From: Micromonospora halotolerans
Lineage (GTDB): Bacteria > Actinomycetota > Actinomycetes > Mycobacteriales > Micromonosporaceae
Length of the DNA: 64,000 nt
Reading direction: 5' to 3'
Assembly: GCF_032108445.1 (NCBI RefSeq)
Contig: NZ_CP134876.1
Span: 2,480,001-2,544,000, forward strand
Part shown: piece after piece, positions 17,533 to 27,062 of the stretch
How positions within the stretch are numbered: position 1 is the stretch's first letter
Layout of the letters: every line of letters starts with the position of its first letter
Program-made: the position numbers and the translations under genes
The notes under the pieces: generated by a model
The model's input: only the letters and a program-made list of their open reading frames with translations
Databases searched by the model: none
Told to the model about the DNA's origin: nothing

Positions 17533-18171
17533 TCACGGCCGCTTCGTCCTGGACTCTCCAGGCGGGGGCGGGCTGTCGTTTTCTCCTCGGCCGCCGGCCG
17601 TCCCGGTTTGGGGGACCGTCGGGGCCCGGCCGGAGCGCTCGTTGGCGATGAGCTCCTCCAGCCAGCGGACCTCGCGCTCACAGGCGTCGAGCCCGTGGCG
17701 TTGCAGTTCCAGGGTGTACGCGTCGAGCCGCTCGGCCGCCCGGCCGAGCACGTCACGAAGGCCTTCGCGACGCTCCTCGATCTTTCGACGACGACCTTCC
17801 AGGATCCGGAGCCGGGTGGCCTGGTCGGTCCGGGCGAAGAACGCGAAGTGCACGCCGAAGCCCGTGTCGTCGTACGTCTCGGGTCCAGCCTGCGCTATGA
17901 GCTGGGCGAAGCGTTCCTTGCCCTCGGCGGTAATGGTGTAGACCACCCGACCGCGTCGGCTGGTCAGCGCGGGAACCTCCTCGGCGGTGGCGGGTGTCTC
18001 GGCGGCTTCGGTGATCCATCCCGCCGCCTGCAGCCGGCGCAGGGTCGGGTAGAGCGAGCCGTAGCTGATCGCCGCCCGGATCGCGCCGAGCTTGGCGGTC
18101 AACTCCTTGCGCAGCTCGTAGCCGTGCATCGGAGCCTCCTGCAGGAGACCCAGGATGGCGAACTCGAGCAC
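17533..18171 (-). CDS. PadR-family transcriptional regulator
   Basis: A 212-residue repressor. The N-terminal winged helix (LEFAILGLLQEAPMHGYELRKEL ... SYGSLYPTLRRLQAAGWI) is typical of PadR, and the C-terminal part is a long helical dimerisation region (GRRRKIEERREGLRDVLGRAAERL). The GTG at 18171 starts exactly at the domain. A perfect inverted repeat of the PadR type lies 42 bp upstream, so it likely controls itself and ino1. A PadR gene upstream of ino1 is conserved in Mycobacterium (Rv0047c) and Streptomyces. Confidence 0.93.
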   Translation of the reverse strand: MLEFAILGLLQEAPMHGYELRKELTAKLGAIRAAISYGSLYPTLRRLQAAGWITEAAETPATAEEVPALTSRRGRVVYTITAEGKERFAQLIAQAGPETYDDTGFGVHFAFFARTDQATRLRILEGRRRKIEERREGLRDVLGRAAERLDAYTLELQRHGLDACEREVRWLEELIANERSGRAPTVPQTGTAGGRGENDSPPPPGESRTKRP

Positions 18172-18200
18172 GGGCCATCCCTTCTTACCCCCGGCGCGGA

Positions 18201-18237
18201 GCGGTAACCGCCGCGATGTATCGAACCGATACATCGC
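18201..18237. promoter_or_regulatory. PadR operator of the padR-ino1 operon
   Basis: GCGATGTATCG (18213-18223), a 3-nt centre AAC, then CGATACATCGC (18227-18237) form a perfect 11-bp inverted repeat that includes the ATGT...ACAT halves seen in PadR operators. A second short palindrome, GCGGTAACCGC, abuts it at 18201-18211. Confidence 0.75.
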
Positions 18238-18345
18238 ACGTTAGCGGAGACGCATGATCAGGGCAAACCCTCGATTCCGAGGTTCTGCCGTCACGGATCG
18301 TGACGATGGTCGCCTCACCCCGCCGGACCGCGTACCCTTTCCCGC

Positions 18346-18792
18346 ATGCGTACGCAGCGCCAGGTCGTCGACTACTCGCTCCAGAAGCGAGCGGTGCTGC
18401 GTGAACTCCTCACCGGGCGGATCGGCACCTACGACGTCTGCGATGCCTCGCCGTACCTGAAGAACGCCGCCCGCTTTCACGGCGAGCCCACCGACGAGCG
18501 CTGCCCGATCTGCCGCAGTGAGAACCTCATCCACGTCCACTACATTTACGGCGACGAACTCAAGCAGTCGGCCGGCCAGGCGCGCACCCGGGCGGAGTTG
18601 CCGGTCCTGGCCATGACGCTGCGTGAGTTCCAGGTGTTCGTGGTGGAGGTGTGCCCCGGCTGCGACTGGAACCATCTCGTCGAGCAGTTCCTGCTCGGCC
18701 GGGACGGGCTGGCCGGCGGCACGGACGACACGGTGGAGCAGGGGACCGCGACCAGCTCCACCCCTCGGCGAAGGCGAGAGGCGCAACGGTGA
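18346..18792 (+). CDS. DUF5318 family protein (Rv0049-like)
   Basis: A 148-residue conserved actinobacterial protein of unknown function. Two CxxC pairs (CPICRS at about 52-55, CPGCDW near 102-105) suggest a zinc ribbon. The last 25 residues are polar and Arg-rich. Divergent from padR and directly before ponA, as in Mycobacterium (Rv0049 before ponA1). A TACCCT -10 box ends 7 nt before the ATG, suggesting a leaderless message. Confidence 0.88.
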   Translation: MRTQRQVVDYSLQKRAVLRELLTGRIGTYDVCDASPYLKNAARFHGEPTDERCPICRSENLIHVHYIYGDELKQSAGQARTRAELPVLAMTLREFQVFVVEVCPGCDWNHLVEQFLLGRDGLAGGTDDTVEQGTATSSTPRRRREAQR

Positions 18793-18861
18793 ACCTGGCT
18801 GTCCCGCTCGATTCCGGCCCGACCCCAGGGCGGGACGACCGACAGCCATTAGGTCTGATAG

Positions 18862-18878
18862 ATCCGAATAGGTCGGAT
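18862..18878. promoter_or_regulatory. inverted repeat upstream of ponA
   Basis: ATCCGA-ATAGG-TCGGAT, part of a lower-GC patch (18850-18883) in the 194-bp gap before ponA. It also contains AGGTCTGAT and AGGTCGGAT as near-direct repeats. It could be an operator or promoter element; no regulator is known to me. Confidence 0.3.
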
Positions 18879-18986
18879 TTGACGCCTGCGCCCGGGCGCT
18901 CCAGGGGTGTAGCGTCTCGTGTTCCATCTCACGGCAACCCGGTGGCGGCGCGCCCGCGCCCCACCGCGACCGGCAGGGTGTGAGGA

Positions 18987-21809
18987 ATGAACTACGGCGA
19001 TTCCAGTTCTTCGCGTGGGCGGGCCCAGATCCCGGGCCCGAACGGCGAGCCCGGTTCTCCCGGGAGCCCGCACGGGAACGGCTGGTCCTCCGGGTCCGAC
19101 GGCGCTGCCTCGGCCCGGGCCTCCGTGACGCCGCGCGGCTCCGCGTCCGGTGGGCGGGCCTCGGTCGGCGGCGCGGCCCCGACATCTCGTGGCGCCGCGG
19201 GCTCGGCCTCGGTTGGCCGGGCCGGTGCGGGACGGGCCTCGGTGCCGGTCTCGCCGGCGCCCGGCGGTGCATCGGGGCGGGCCGGCTCCGGGCGGGCCTC
19301 CGTGCCGGTGTCCCCGGCCGGCCCCGCCGGGCGTGCCTCGGTCGGCGCGGCGAGCGTCGGCGCGGCCGGGCGGGCGAGCTTCGGTTCGGCGGCAGTGGGT
19401 GGCCGGGCCGCGGTGGCCCGCGCCGGGGTGCCCGGCATGGCCGGTGGCGGCCCCGGTGGGCCGGGCGGCCCGACCGGCCCGGGTCGCGGGGGCCGCGGTG
19501 GCCGCGGGGACGACCCCGCGTCGCGGGCCCGGGCGAAGAAGCGCCGCCGGATCAACATGATGATTGCCGGGTTCGCCGTCTTCATCATGCTCGCCGGCAT
19601 GGGCGTGGTCGGCTTCACCTGGTACTCGCAGAAGGTGCTGCTTCCCGAGGACACCATCCCGCCGCTGTCGACCACCATCTACGACAAGACCGGCAAGACG
19701 GCCATCGCCAAGATCGGCGACCAGAACCGGCAGCTGGTGACCATCAACCAGATCCCGGAGCACGTCCAGCACGCCGTCGCCGCGGCCGAGGACCGGAACT
19801 TCTACCGGCACTCCGGTGTGGACTACAAGGGCATCGCCCGGGCCGCCTGGAACAACATCAGCGGCGGCGACAAGCAGGGCGCCTCGACGATCACGCAGCA
19901 GTACGCCCGCAACGCCTTCGACAACCTGAACCAGGACACGTACGGCCGCAAGGTGAAGGAGGCGATCCTCGCCTCCAAGCTGAACGACCGGTACGACAAG
20001 AAGACGATCATGCAGCACTACCTGAACGTCATCTACTTCGGTCGGGGCGCCTACGGCATCCAGGCCGCGGCGCAGACGTACTTCAAGAAGGACGTCTCCA
20101 AGCTGACCGTGGCGGAGGCCGCCGTGCTCGCCGCGCTCATCAAGCAGCCCGAGCCGAGCGCCACGCACAAGGGCTACGACCCGGCGATCAACCAGCAGGA
20201 CGCGCTGGACCGGTGGAACTACGTCATCAACGGCATGATCGCCGAAAAGTGGCTCGACGCGCCGAAAATGCCGCCGCACCCCACCGAGTACCCGACCAAG
20301 ACGCTGCAGAAGCCGTCGAAGAACAACGGCGGCGGGTTCGGCATCGACACCCCGTACGGCAACATCGTCAACTACGTCTCCCAGGAACTGCGGGAGATGA
20401 ACCTCTGCACCGACAACGAGGCCGAGGTCACCGAGAAGAAGCCGCTCTGCGCGAAGGCGCTGAGCCGGGGCGGTTACAAGATCACCACAACCATCGACAA
20501 GAAGATGCAGGAGGCGGCGCTCGACGCCGCCCAGCGGGCCAAGAAGGGCTCGGAGCTGTACAAGCAGCCGACGAACCTGATGGCGGCCGTGGTGTCGATC
20601 GACCCGAAGACCGGGGCGGTGCGCGCCTACTACGGCGGGGACAACGGCACCGGCACCGACTATGCCGGTAAGAACGTGGACAACGGGGTGCTCTCCGGAG
20701 GCCACTCGCCGGGATCGAGCTTCAAGATCTACACCCTGGCGGCGGCACTCAAGGCGGACATCTCGATCAAGTCGCGGTGGAAGGGCTCGGCGTTCACCCC
20801 GAAGGACACGAAGTTCAAGGTCAGCAACGCCGGCGCCGACAAGGTGTCCTGCGGCGACTCCTGCACCCTCGAGATCTCAACCCTCAAGTCGCTGAACGTG
20901 CCGTTCTACTACATCACCGAGCAGATCGGTCCCGACAAGGTGCTCGACATGGCCAAGCAGGCCGGCGTCACCACGATGTGGCGCACCGACACCAACCCCG
21001 CCAAGGCGTACGACCTCACCAAGGCGGACCCGAAGGACCTGGCGCCATCGCCCTTCTTCAACGTCATCGGCTACGGCCAGTACCCGATCACGGTTCTCGA
21101 CCACGCCAACGGCGTGGCCACCTTCGCCAACCAGGGCGTCTACAACAAGGCGCACTTCGTGAAGCTGGTGCAGAAGCAGAACCCGGACACCGGCAAGTGG
21201 GACACGGTCGGCGGGGAGAAGCTCAAGCCGCAGCGGCGCATTGACAAGGACATCGTCGCCGACGTCACCTCCGTGCTGGAGCAGTACCCGGGCCAGGTGA
21301 ACCGCCGGCTCGACGACGGCCGCAAGGCCGCCGAGAAGACGGGCACCTGGGAACTCGGCGACCCGAAGGACCCGTTGGCCAACGGCGACGCCTGGATGAT
21401 CGGCTACACGCCGCAGCTCGCCACCGCCGTCTGGGTCGGCAACAAGGGCGCGCGCAAGGCGATCGAGGACGACGACGGCAACAAGATCAGCGGTGCCAAG
21501 ATGCCCGGCGCGATCTTCCAGCGCTTCATGAACGACGCGCTCAAGGGCGAGGAGAAGGCGGACTTCCCGCCGGCCGCCCACGTCGGCAAGGACGACGCCG
21601 GCAACGGCACGGCGCCGCCACCGGAGGTGCCGGTGCCGGGCCAGCCGGGTGGGCCGGGCTGTGACCCGCTGGGCCTGTTCTGCCCGGGCGGCAACAACGG
21701 TGGCAACACCGGGCCGGGTGTCCCGCCGGGGCCGGGCGACACCGGCGGCCGCGGCGGCCGCGGCGGTGGTCTGCTACCGAGCACACCACCCACCCGCCAG
21801 ACGTATTGA
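18987..21809 (+). CDS. ponA: bifunctional penicillin-binding protein 1A/1B
   Basis: A 940-residue class A PBP with glycosyltransferase and transpeptidase activities. The N-terminal 185 residues are a disordered Gly/Ala/Ser-rich cytoplasmic tail with GRASVPVSPA repeats, followed by one membrane helix (about 190-212). The GT51 domain has AAEDRNFYRHSGVDYKGI and ASTITQQYARN. The transpeptidase has SSFK (about 577), SLN in KSLNVPFYY, and KTG (about 784). The C-terminus is Pro/Gly-rich and no PASTA domain is seen. Position matches ponA1 of Mycobacterium. Confidence 0.97.
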   Translation: MNYGDSSSSRGRAQIPGPNGEPGSPGSPHGNGWSSGSDGAASARASVTPRGSASGGRASVGGAAPTSRGAAGSASVGRAGAGRASVPVSPAPGGASGRAGSGRASVPVSPAGPAGRASVGAASVGAAGRASFGSAAVGGRAAVARAGVPGMAGGGPGGPGGPTGPGRGGRGGRGDDPASRARAKKRRRINMMIAGFAVFIMLAGMGVVGFTWYSQKVLLPEDTIPPLSTTIYDKTGKTAIAKIGDQNRQLVTINQIPEHVQHAVAAAEDRNFYRHSGVDYKGIARAAWNNISGGDKQGASTITQQYARNAFDNLNQDTYGRKVKEAILASKLNDRYDKKTIMQHYLNVIYFGRGAYGIQAAAQTYFKKDVSKLTVAEAAVLAALIKQPEPSATHKGYDPAINQQDALDRWNYVINGMIAEKWLDAPKMPPHPTEYPTKTLQKPSKNNGGGFGIDTPYGNIVNYVSQELREMNLCTDNEAEVTEKKPLCAKALSRGGYKITTTIDKKMQEAALDAAQRAKKGSELYKQPTNLMAAVVSIDPKTGAVRAYYGGDNGTGTDYAGKNVDNGVLSGGHSPGSSFKIYTLAAALKADISIKSRWKGSAFTPKDTKFKVSNAGADKVSCGDSCTLEISTLKSLNVPFYYITEQIGPDKVLDMAKQAGVTTMWRTDTNPAKAYDLTKADPKDLAPSPFFNVIGYGQYPITVLDHANGVATFANQGVYNKAHFVKLVQKQNPDTGKWDTVGGEKLKPQRRIDKDIVADVTSVLEQYPGQVNRRLDDGRKAAEKTGTWELGDPKDPLANGDAWMIGYTPQLATAVWVGNKGARKAIEDDDGNKISGAKMPGAIFQRFMNDALKGEEKADFPPAAHVGKDDAGNGTAPPPEVPVPGQPGGPGCDPLGLFCPGGNNGGNTGPGVPPGPGDTGGRGGRGGGLLPSTPPTRQTY

Positions 21810-21824
21810 CGCCCACGGCCTCAT

Positions 21825-21858
21825 GACGGCGGCCGGACCACCTGGTCCGGCCGCCGTC
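21825..21858. terminator. terminator after ponA
   Basis: GACGGCGGCCGGACCA (21825-21840) and TGGTCCGGCCGCCGTC (21843-21858) form a perfect 16-bp inverted repeat 15 bp past the ponA stop. Confidence 0.85.
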
Positions 21859-21931
21859 GGCGTTTCGCGTGGCGGAATTTGTGCGCGCGAGGCGGGACGG
21901 CGGGGCCCGGCGTACGGCAGGATGCCTCTCC

Positions 21932-23491
21932 ATGAGCACCCAGTCGACGGCAGGCATCGACGAGAACGGCTCCGATCCGCACCTCCGGTCCGGCGCGTCC
22001 GAGGCCGCGCCGCGACCCGGCGCCGTCGTGGACCATCCGTCCCGCTCGGACGGCCTCGTCCGCGGCGCCAGCGAGCTGATCGGTGGCCCGCTGGGTGACC
22101 ACGCCGTCGCCCTGGACCGGCCCCCCGGCCGGGAGGGCCGGTTCTGGACCGCGGCCCGGATCGTGCTGGCCCTGGTGTGCCTGACGCTGGCCCTGCACTG
22201 GGTGCAGAAGTCCCCCTGCCAGGACGGGGCATGGCAGAACAACGTCCAGTACACCCGGATGTGCTACACCGACGTGCTGGCCCTCTACTACGCCGAAGGG
22301 CTCAACGAGGGCAAGGTCCCCTACGCCGACCACCCGGTGGAGTACCCGGTGCTCACCGGCTACTTCATGGGCGCGATCGGGCTGCCGGTGCACGCCCTCG
22401 GCGTGGACCGGCCCGGCATCAACCAGGGGCAGTGGTTCTACAACCTCAACGCGCTGGTGCTCAGCGCGCTCGCCGTCGCCACCGTGGCGGTCATCCTCAG
22501 CCTGCGCCGCCGACGACCATGGGACGCGGCGCTCTTCGCGCTCTCACCGGCCCTCGTGCTCACCGCCACCGTCAACTGGGATCTGCTCGCCGTCGGGCTC
22601 GCCGCGTTCGGGCTGCTGGCCTGGGCGCGCCGCCACCCCGCCACCGCCGGCGTGCTCCTCGGCCTGGCCGGGGCGGCGAAGATGTGGCCGCTCTTCCTGT
22701 TCGGCCCGATCCTCGTGCTCGCCCTGCGCGCCGGCCGCCTGCGGGCCGCGCTCACCGCCACCGCCACCGGCGCGGTGGCCCTGATCGCGGTCAACCTGCC
22801 GGTGGCGATCCCCTACCGGGAGAACTGGGAACGCTTCTTCGATTTGAACACCACCCGGCCGATCGACTGGGGCACGCTCTGGTACATCGGCCGCTACCTG
22901 GACGGCAGGATCAGCCCCTCCGCGCCCGGCGACCTCGGGCCCTTCGAGTGGCTGAACGCGCACATCTCCACCCTCAACTGGCTGTCGTACCTGCTCTTCG
23001 GGCTGGCCTGCCTCGGCGTCGCCGCGCTGGCGCTGCTCGCACCGCGTCGCCCGCGGCTCGCCCAGCTGGCCTTCCTGGTGGTCGCCGCCTTCCTGATCTT
23101 CAGCAAGGTCTGGTCCCAGCAGTTCGTGCTCTGGCTCCTGCCGCTCGCGGTGCTCGCCCGCCCCCGCTGGGGCGCCTTCCTGGCCTGGCAGTTCGCGGAG
23201 GTCTGCTACTTCGCCGCCTTCTACGGCGAGCTGCTCGGGGCGGCCACCACCCGGCCGGTCTTCCCCGAGGGCGTCTTCGTGCTGGCCGCCAGCCTGCGCC
23301 TCATCACCGTCGCGGTGCTCTGCGGGTTCGTGATCCGGGACATCCTGCGTCCCGAGCGGGACGCGGTGCGGGACACCTACGCGGACGACCCGGACGGCGG
23401 GGTGCTCGACGGCACACAGGACGCGCCCTGGTACCAGCGCTGGCGGCACGGCGCCGCCGCCGATCACCCCGCCGGGGCGGTCACCGCCTGA
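21932..23491 (+). CDS. GT87-family membrane glycosyltransferase (Rv0051-like)
   Basis: A 519-residue integral membrane protein with a 70-residue hydrophilic N-terminus and about ten hydrophobic segments. The first periplasmic loop contains YADHPVEYPVLTGYFMG, resembling the acidic catalytic loop of polyprenol-phosphate-mannose-dependent glycosyltransferases (DUF2029/GT87). It follows ponA as Rv0051 does in Mycobacterium. Substrate unknown; probably a sugar on a cell-envelope glycolipid or glycan. Confidence 0.82.
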   Translation: MSTQSTAGIDENGSDPHLRSGASEAAPRPGAVVDHPSRSDGLVRGASELIGGPLGDHAVALDRPPGREGRFWTAARIVLALVCLTLALHWVQKSPCQDGAWQNNVQYTRMCYTDVLALYYAEGLNEGKVPYADHPVEYPVLTGYFMGAIGLPVHALGVDRPGINQGQWFYNLNALVLSALAVATVAVILSLRRRRPWDAALFALSPALVLTATVNWDLLAVGLAAFGLLAWARRHPATAGVLLGLAGAAKMWPLFLFGPILVLALRAGRLRAALTATATGAVALIAVNLPVAIPYRENWERFFDLNTTRPIDWGTLWYIGRYLDGRISPSAPGDLGPFEWLNAHISTLNWLSYLLFGLACLGVAALALLAPRRPRLAQLAFLVVAAFLIFSKVWSQQFVLWLLPLAVLARPRWGAFLAWQFAEVCYFAAFYGELLGAATTRPVFPEGVFVLAASLRLITVAVLCGFVIRDILRPERDAVRDTYADDPDGGVLDGTQDAPWYQRWRHGAAADHPAGAVTA

Positions 23492-23504
23492 CCGGTGGCA
23501 CCGG

Positions 23505-25691
23505 TCAGAGGCGGTAGACGACCGCGTCGCCGACCTCTTCCCGGGTCACGCCCAGCCCGTCGACCGGCCGGTCGAGCATCCCCTCCCACGGGGTGCCGCC
23601 GAGCCGGTCGCGGAGCACCACCACGTTCTTCACGCCCAGCTTCCGCAGGTAGTCGACGCTGCCGAAGTCGGGGAAGCTGACCGTGGCGTCGCGGACCTGG
23701 GCCTGGGAGTTCGGAGTGAAGCCGCTGCCGCCGTTGACCATCCGCTGGAACCGGTCGGTCGACCACAGCATCACCGGCTGGTCCAGGTTCTGGCTGCTGG
23801 GCAGCACCAGCATGGGCCCGTCCACCGTCCGCATCACCGCCGGCTGCTGCGGCACCACCGGATGCGGCGTCACGTTCAACCCCTCCACCACGACCAGCAA
23901 CAGCGGCACGAGGGTGGCCAGTCGCAGCCACGGGCCCGGCCACGGCGGGACCCGCTCGGCGGCGAGCTCGCGTACGCGGGCGCAGAACGCGGTGACCGCG
24001 CCGGCCGCGAGCAGGCCGAGCAGAAGCGTCGTCCAGAGCATCATCCGGCCCGGGGTACGCAATCCGTTCCAGCCCGGCAGGTGCTCGAAGAGCGGCACGT
24101 AGGTGAACCGGCCGTCGAAGAACCGGGTGCCCATGGCCAGGGCCACCGTCACGAGCACCCCGGCCAGCAGGAAGAGCCGGTGGCGGACCCGCCAGACCGA
24201 GAAGAAGAGCCCGCCGGCGGCCAGCGCGTAGAGCGCGAAGCCGGGCAGCAACGTCATCTCCGGATGCCAGGGCAGCACGGCCCGGGCGCCCTCGTGCAGC
24301 TCACCCCAGACCCGCGACTCCGCCGGGGCGGTGAAGAACCCACTGACCGGCGGCGAGTAGAGCTGGATCTCGCCCAACGTCCGGGCTGCGTTCGGGTGCT
24401 GCTCGGCGACCGTGAAGTACGGCACGGCCAGCAGTGCGCCCACCGCGGCGAAGACCAGCCCGCCGAGCAGGTCGGCCAGGAACAGCCGCCAGCCGAACGG
24501 ACGCGTCACGCGGCGCCGCCGCGCGAACCAGACGACCGCCGAGACCAGCACGATGCCGGCCAGCAGGTACGCGAACGGGAGCCCGATGCCGAAGCCGAGG
24601 CTGAGCTGCCAGGCGGCCACCAGCCACCCCGCGAACGCCCAACCGGCGTGCCGGCACCGCGGCCGGTAGCCGTGCCGCAGCGACCAGCCGTGACCGCGGG
24701 CGAGCATGGCCAGCGCCAGCGGGATGCCGCCGTTGGAGATGACGTGCAGGTGCCCGGCCTGAGCCAGCAGCCACGGGGCGTACGCGTAGCTCGCCCCGGC
24801 CACCGCGCCGCCGATCCGGCCCGCGCCGAGCTGCCGCGCCAGCGCGTACGCCCCGAACGTGGCGAGCGCGTGCGCCAGCACGAACATGATGTTGTAACGC
24901 AGCAGGGCGTCCTCGGGGCCGACCCCGATCATGCCGGCCGGGGCGTACCCGAGCAGGGTGTCGGAGAAGGCGAAGCTCCACGACTCGGGGAAGAACGTGT
25001 TCGAGTTCCACAGCTGCGCCGGGTCGGTCAGCAGGATGTGGCCGGACCAGGCCAGCTGCCAGGACTGGAGGCTCGGGTCCCAGTAGTCCTGCGGCAGCGT
25101 GTAGCGCGGGTAGCGCAGCGTGGGCCAGGTCATCAGCACGGCCAGCGCCAGCGAGGCGACGGCGGCCAGGGTCCATTCGTGCACCAGGGAGCGGCCGACC
25201 GCGCGGACCGCCCGGCGGGGCCGGCTGAGCACGGGATCGGGCGCGGGACCGAACGCCGTCCAGGGATCGGCCGGCTTGTCCCCGTCCGTGCCGCCGGCCC
25301 CGGTCTCGTCGTCCTTCCCCGCGCCGGACGACTCGGCCCTGCCGTCCTTCCCAGCCGCGCCTGGCGCGGCCTCGCCGTCGGTCCCGGCCCGGCTTTCGGG
25401 TCCGCTCTTGCCGGTCCCCGTGTTGGTCCCGGCCGTGTCGGTCCCGCTCTTGTCGGTCCCGCCCTCGTTGTCGGTCCCGGCCTTCGCCGTCCCGGCCTTG
25501 TCGCTGTTTCCGGCCTTGTCGCGGTTCCTGGCCTTGCGGCCGGTCCTGGCCTTGCCGTTGGGTCGGGCCGCGCCGTCCGTTCCGGCCACCTCGGTGGCCT
25601 CCGGCTTCGCGCCGGAGGCGCTGTCGCCCGTGGCCGGCGCCGGGTCGCTGTCGGCCCGGCCGCCGGTCGCGTCGGACTGCTCGGTGGTCAT
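23505..25691 (-). CDS. large integral membrane protein with repeat-rich N-terminal tail
   Basis: A 728-residue protein. Residues 1-150 are a low-complexity hydrophilic tail with degenerate short repeats (DKAGNSDKAGTAKAGTD...GTDKSGTD). Then come about 11-12 membrane segments and a C-terminal extracellular domain of about 130 residues. The layout resembles membrane glycosyltransferases of the GT-C or YfhO type, but no family motif was identified. Its ATG overlaps the nfo stop (ATGA), so it is co-translated with nfo. It converges on the GT87 gene with a 13-bp gap. Confidence 0.7.
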   Translation of the reverse strand: MTTEQSDATGGRADSDPAPATGDSASGAKPEATEVAGTDGAARPNGKARTGRKARNRDKAGNSDKAGTAKAGTDNEGGTDKSGTDTAGTNTGTGKSGPESRAGTDGEAAPGAAGKDGRAESSGAGKDDETGAGGTDGDKPADPWTAFGPAPDPVLSRPRRAVRAVGRSLVHEWTLAAVASLALAVLMTWPTLRYPRYTLPQDYWDPSLQSWQLAWSGHILLTDPAQLWNSNTFFPESWSFAFSDTLLGYAPAGMIGVGPEDALLRYNIMFVLAHALATFGAYALARQLGAGRIGGAVAGASYAYAPWLLAQAGHLHVISNGGIPLALAMLARGHGWSLRHGYRPRCRHAGWAFAGWLVAAWQLSLGFGIGLPFAYLLAGIVLVSAVVWFARRRRVTRPFGWRLFLADLLGGLVFAAVGALLAVPYFTVAEQHPNAARTLGEIQLYSPPVSGFFTAPAESRVWGELHEGARAVLPWHPEMTLLPGFALYALAAGGLFFSVWRVRHRLFLLAGVLVTVALAMGTRFFDGRFTYVPLFEHLPGWNGLRTPGRMMLWTTLLLGLLAAGAVTAFCARVRELAAERVPPWPGPWLRLATLVPLLLVVVEGLNVTPHPVVPQQPAVMRTVDGPMLVLPSSQNLDQPVMLWSTDRFQRMVNGGSGFTPNSQAQVRDATVSFPDFGSVDYLRKLGVKNVVVLRDRLGGTPWEGMLDRPVDGLGVTREEVGDAVVYRL

Positions 25692-26470
25692 GCCGTCGCG
25701 CCCAGCTGCCCGCGCAGGAACGCGATGTCGGCCGCCTGACCCTCGACGCCGCCCGGTGTCTCCACGATCACCGGCGCGCCCGCCGCCCGGATCACCGCGA
25801 CCACCAGCTCCGGGTCGATGGTGCCGCCGGTGAGGTTGTCGTGCCGGTCCTGACCGGAGTTGAACGTGCCCTTGGAGTTGTTCGCGTGGATCAGGTCGAT
25901 CCGGCCGGTGATCGCCTTCACCCGGTCGACCAGCCCCAGCAGCTCCTCGCCCCCGGCGTGCGCGTGGCAGGTGTCGAGGCAGAAACCCACCTCGTAGTCG
26001 CCGAGCGCGTCCCAGAGCCGGGCCAGCGCGTCCAGGTGCCGGGCGCAGGCGTTGTCGCCGCCGGCGGTGTTCTCGATGAGGATCGGGAGCGGAAAGCCGC
26101 CCGAGTCCGCCGCGTACGCGAAGGTCTTCCGCCAGTTGTCGAAGCCGACGGCCAGGTCGTCACCGGCGTTGACGTGGCCGCCGTGCACGATCAGACCCTT
26201 GGCGCAGACCGCCGCCGCGGCGGCGGCGTGGCCGAGCAGCAGCTTGCGGCTGGGGATGCGGATCCGGTTGTTCAGCGTGGCCACGTTGATGACGTACGGC
26301 GCGTGCACGTAGAGGTCGACGTCGGCGGCCCGCAGGCGCTCGGCGTCCTCCCGCGGCTTCGGGGCCTTCCAGCCCTGGGGGTCGGCGAGGAAGAACTGCA
26401 CCGCTTCGGCCTCCCGGGCGGCCGCCTCGGCCAGCGGGTCGGTCGGATCGACGTGGGCTCCGATTCGCAT
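25688..26470 (-). CDS. nfo: deoxyribonuclease IV (AP endonuclease)
   Basis: A 260-residue TIM-barrel nuclease of the EndoIV family that incises DNA 5' of abasic sites. Metal-site segments are visible: HAPYVIN, IVHGGH, LIENTAGG, LDTCHAHAGG and HANNSKGTFNSGQDRH. The ATG at 26470 begins exactly at the domain, and TAGGCT ends 7 nt before it, suggesting a leaderless transcript. The downstream membrane protein overlaps its stop. Confidence 0.93.
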   Translation of the reverse strand: MRIGAHVDPTDPLAEAAAREAEAVQFFLADPQGWKAPKPREDAERLRAADVDLYVHAPYVINVATLNNRIRIPSRKLLLGHAAAAAAVCAKGLIVHGGHVNAGDDLAVGFDNWRKTFAYAADSGGFPLPILIENTAGGDNACARHLDALARLWDALGDYEVGFCLDTCHAHAGGEELLGLVDRVKAITGRIDLIHANNSKGTFNSGQDRHDNLTGGTIDPELVVAVIRAAGAPVIVETPGGVEGQAADIAFLRGQLGATA

Positions 26471-26893
26471 GCAGGGCAGCCTACGTCGCGCCTCCGACGC
26501 GCGGGGCTCCCGCGCGCGGGGGTTCCGTGGTACGGATCGCGTCACCAGCCGGCCCGGTGGTCGTTGTCCGAGGTGGGATCGATGGTCGACGCTCCGGCCG
26601 GACGCGGGTCCACAGCGCGTACGGCGAAGCGGAGGCCCCCGGTAACGGGACGCCCCGCCGTGCGGCCCGGCACGACGGGGCGGGATCCCCGCTCGTCAGA
26701 CCCGAAGACTGGCCACCGAACCAGTCCGGCGAATTCCTCCATTTCCCCCAAGAGGTGACGAGAGCCGTTGTATGGTCAGACCAGGTAACAACACGATAAA
26801 GCTCCGCGGGGCGTCCTCGATCCAACCTCATCGGTGTGGTCGTTCCTCCCCAGGTCCCACCCAAGGAATGCGGACGGGACGCCCCGCGGCCCC

Positions 26894-26946
26894 GTGGACA
26901 GGGGTCCACCTTCCGGCGCGCGACGCCGAAGGTGGGCCCCTGTCAC
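26894..26946. repeat. long imperfect stem-loop upstream of rpsF
   Basis: Left arm 26894-26918 and right arm 26924-26946 pair over about 23 bp (GTG-ACAGGGG-CCACCTTC-GGCG on the left), with two bulged bases and one mismatch, and a CGCGA loop. It may be an attenuator or terminator in the leader, or a terminator of an upstream transcript. Confidence 0.6.
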
Positions 26947-27062
26947 CGCGCCCGGACCCGGTGGACGACCGGGCCGGGCATGATCGTCGGGACCGGGTAT
27001 CCTGGTCCGGTTGTCCGCGTCCGGCCGGGTTCCCCCGGCACCGGTCACGGCAGCGACGCACG

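Noticed and set aside
26774..26784. TGGTCAGACCA as a GntR/FadR operator
   Set aside because: It is a good short palindrome of that type, but no regulator gene or regulated gene is adjacent, so it was kept only as a note in the gap description.
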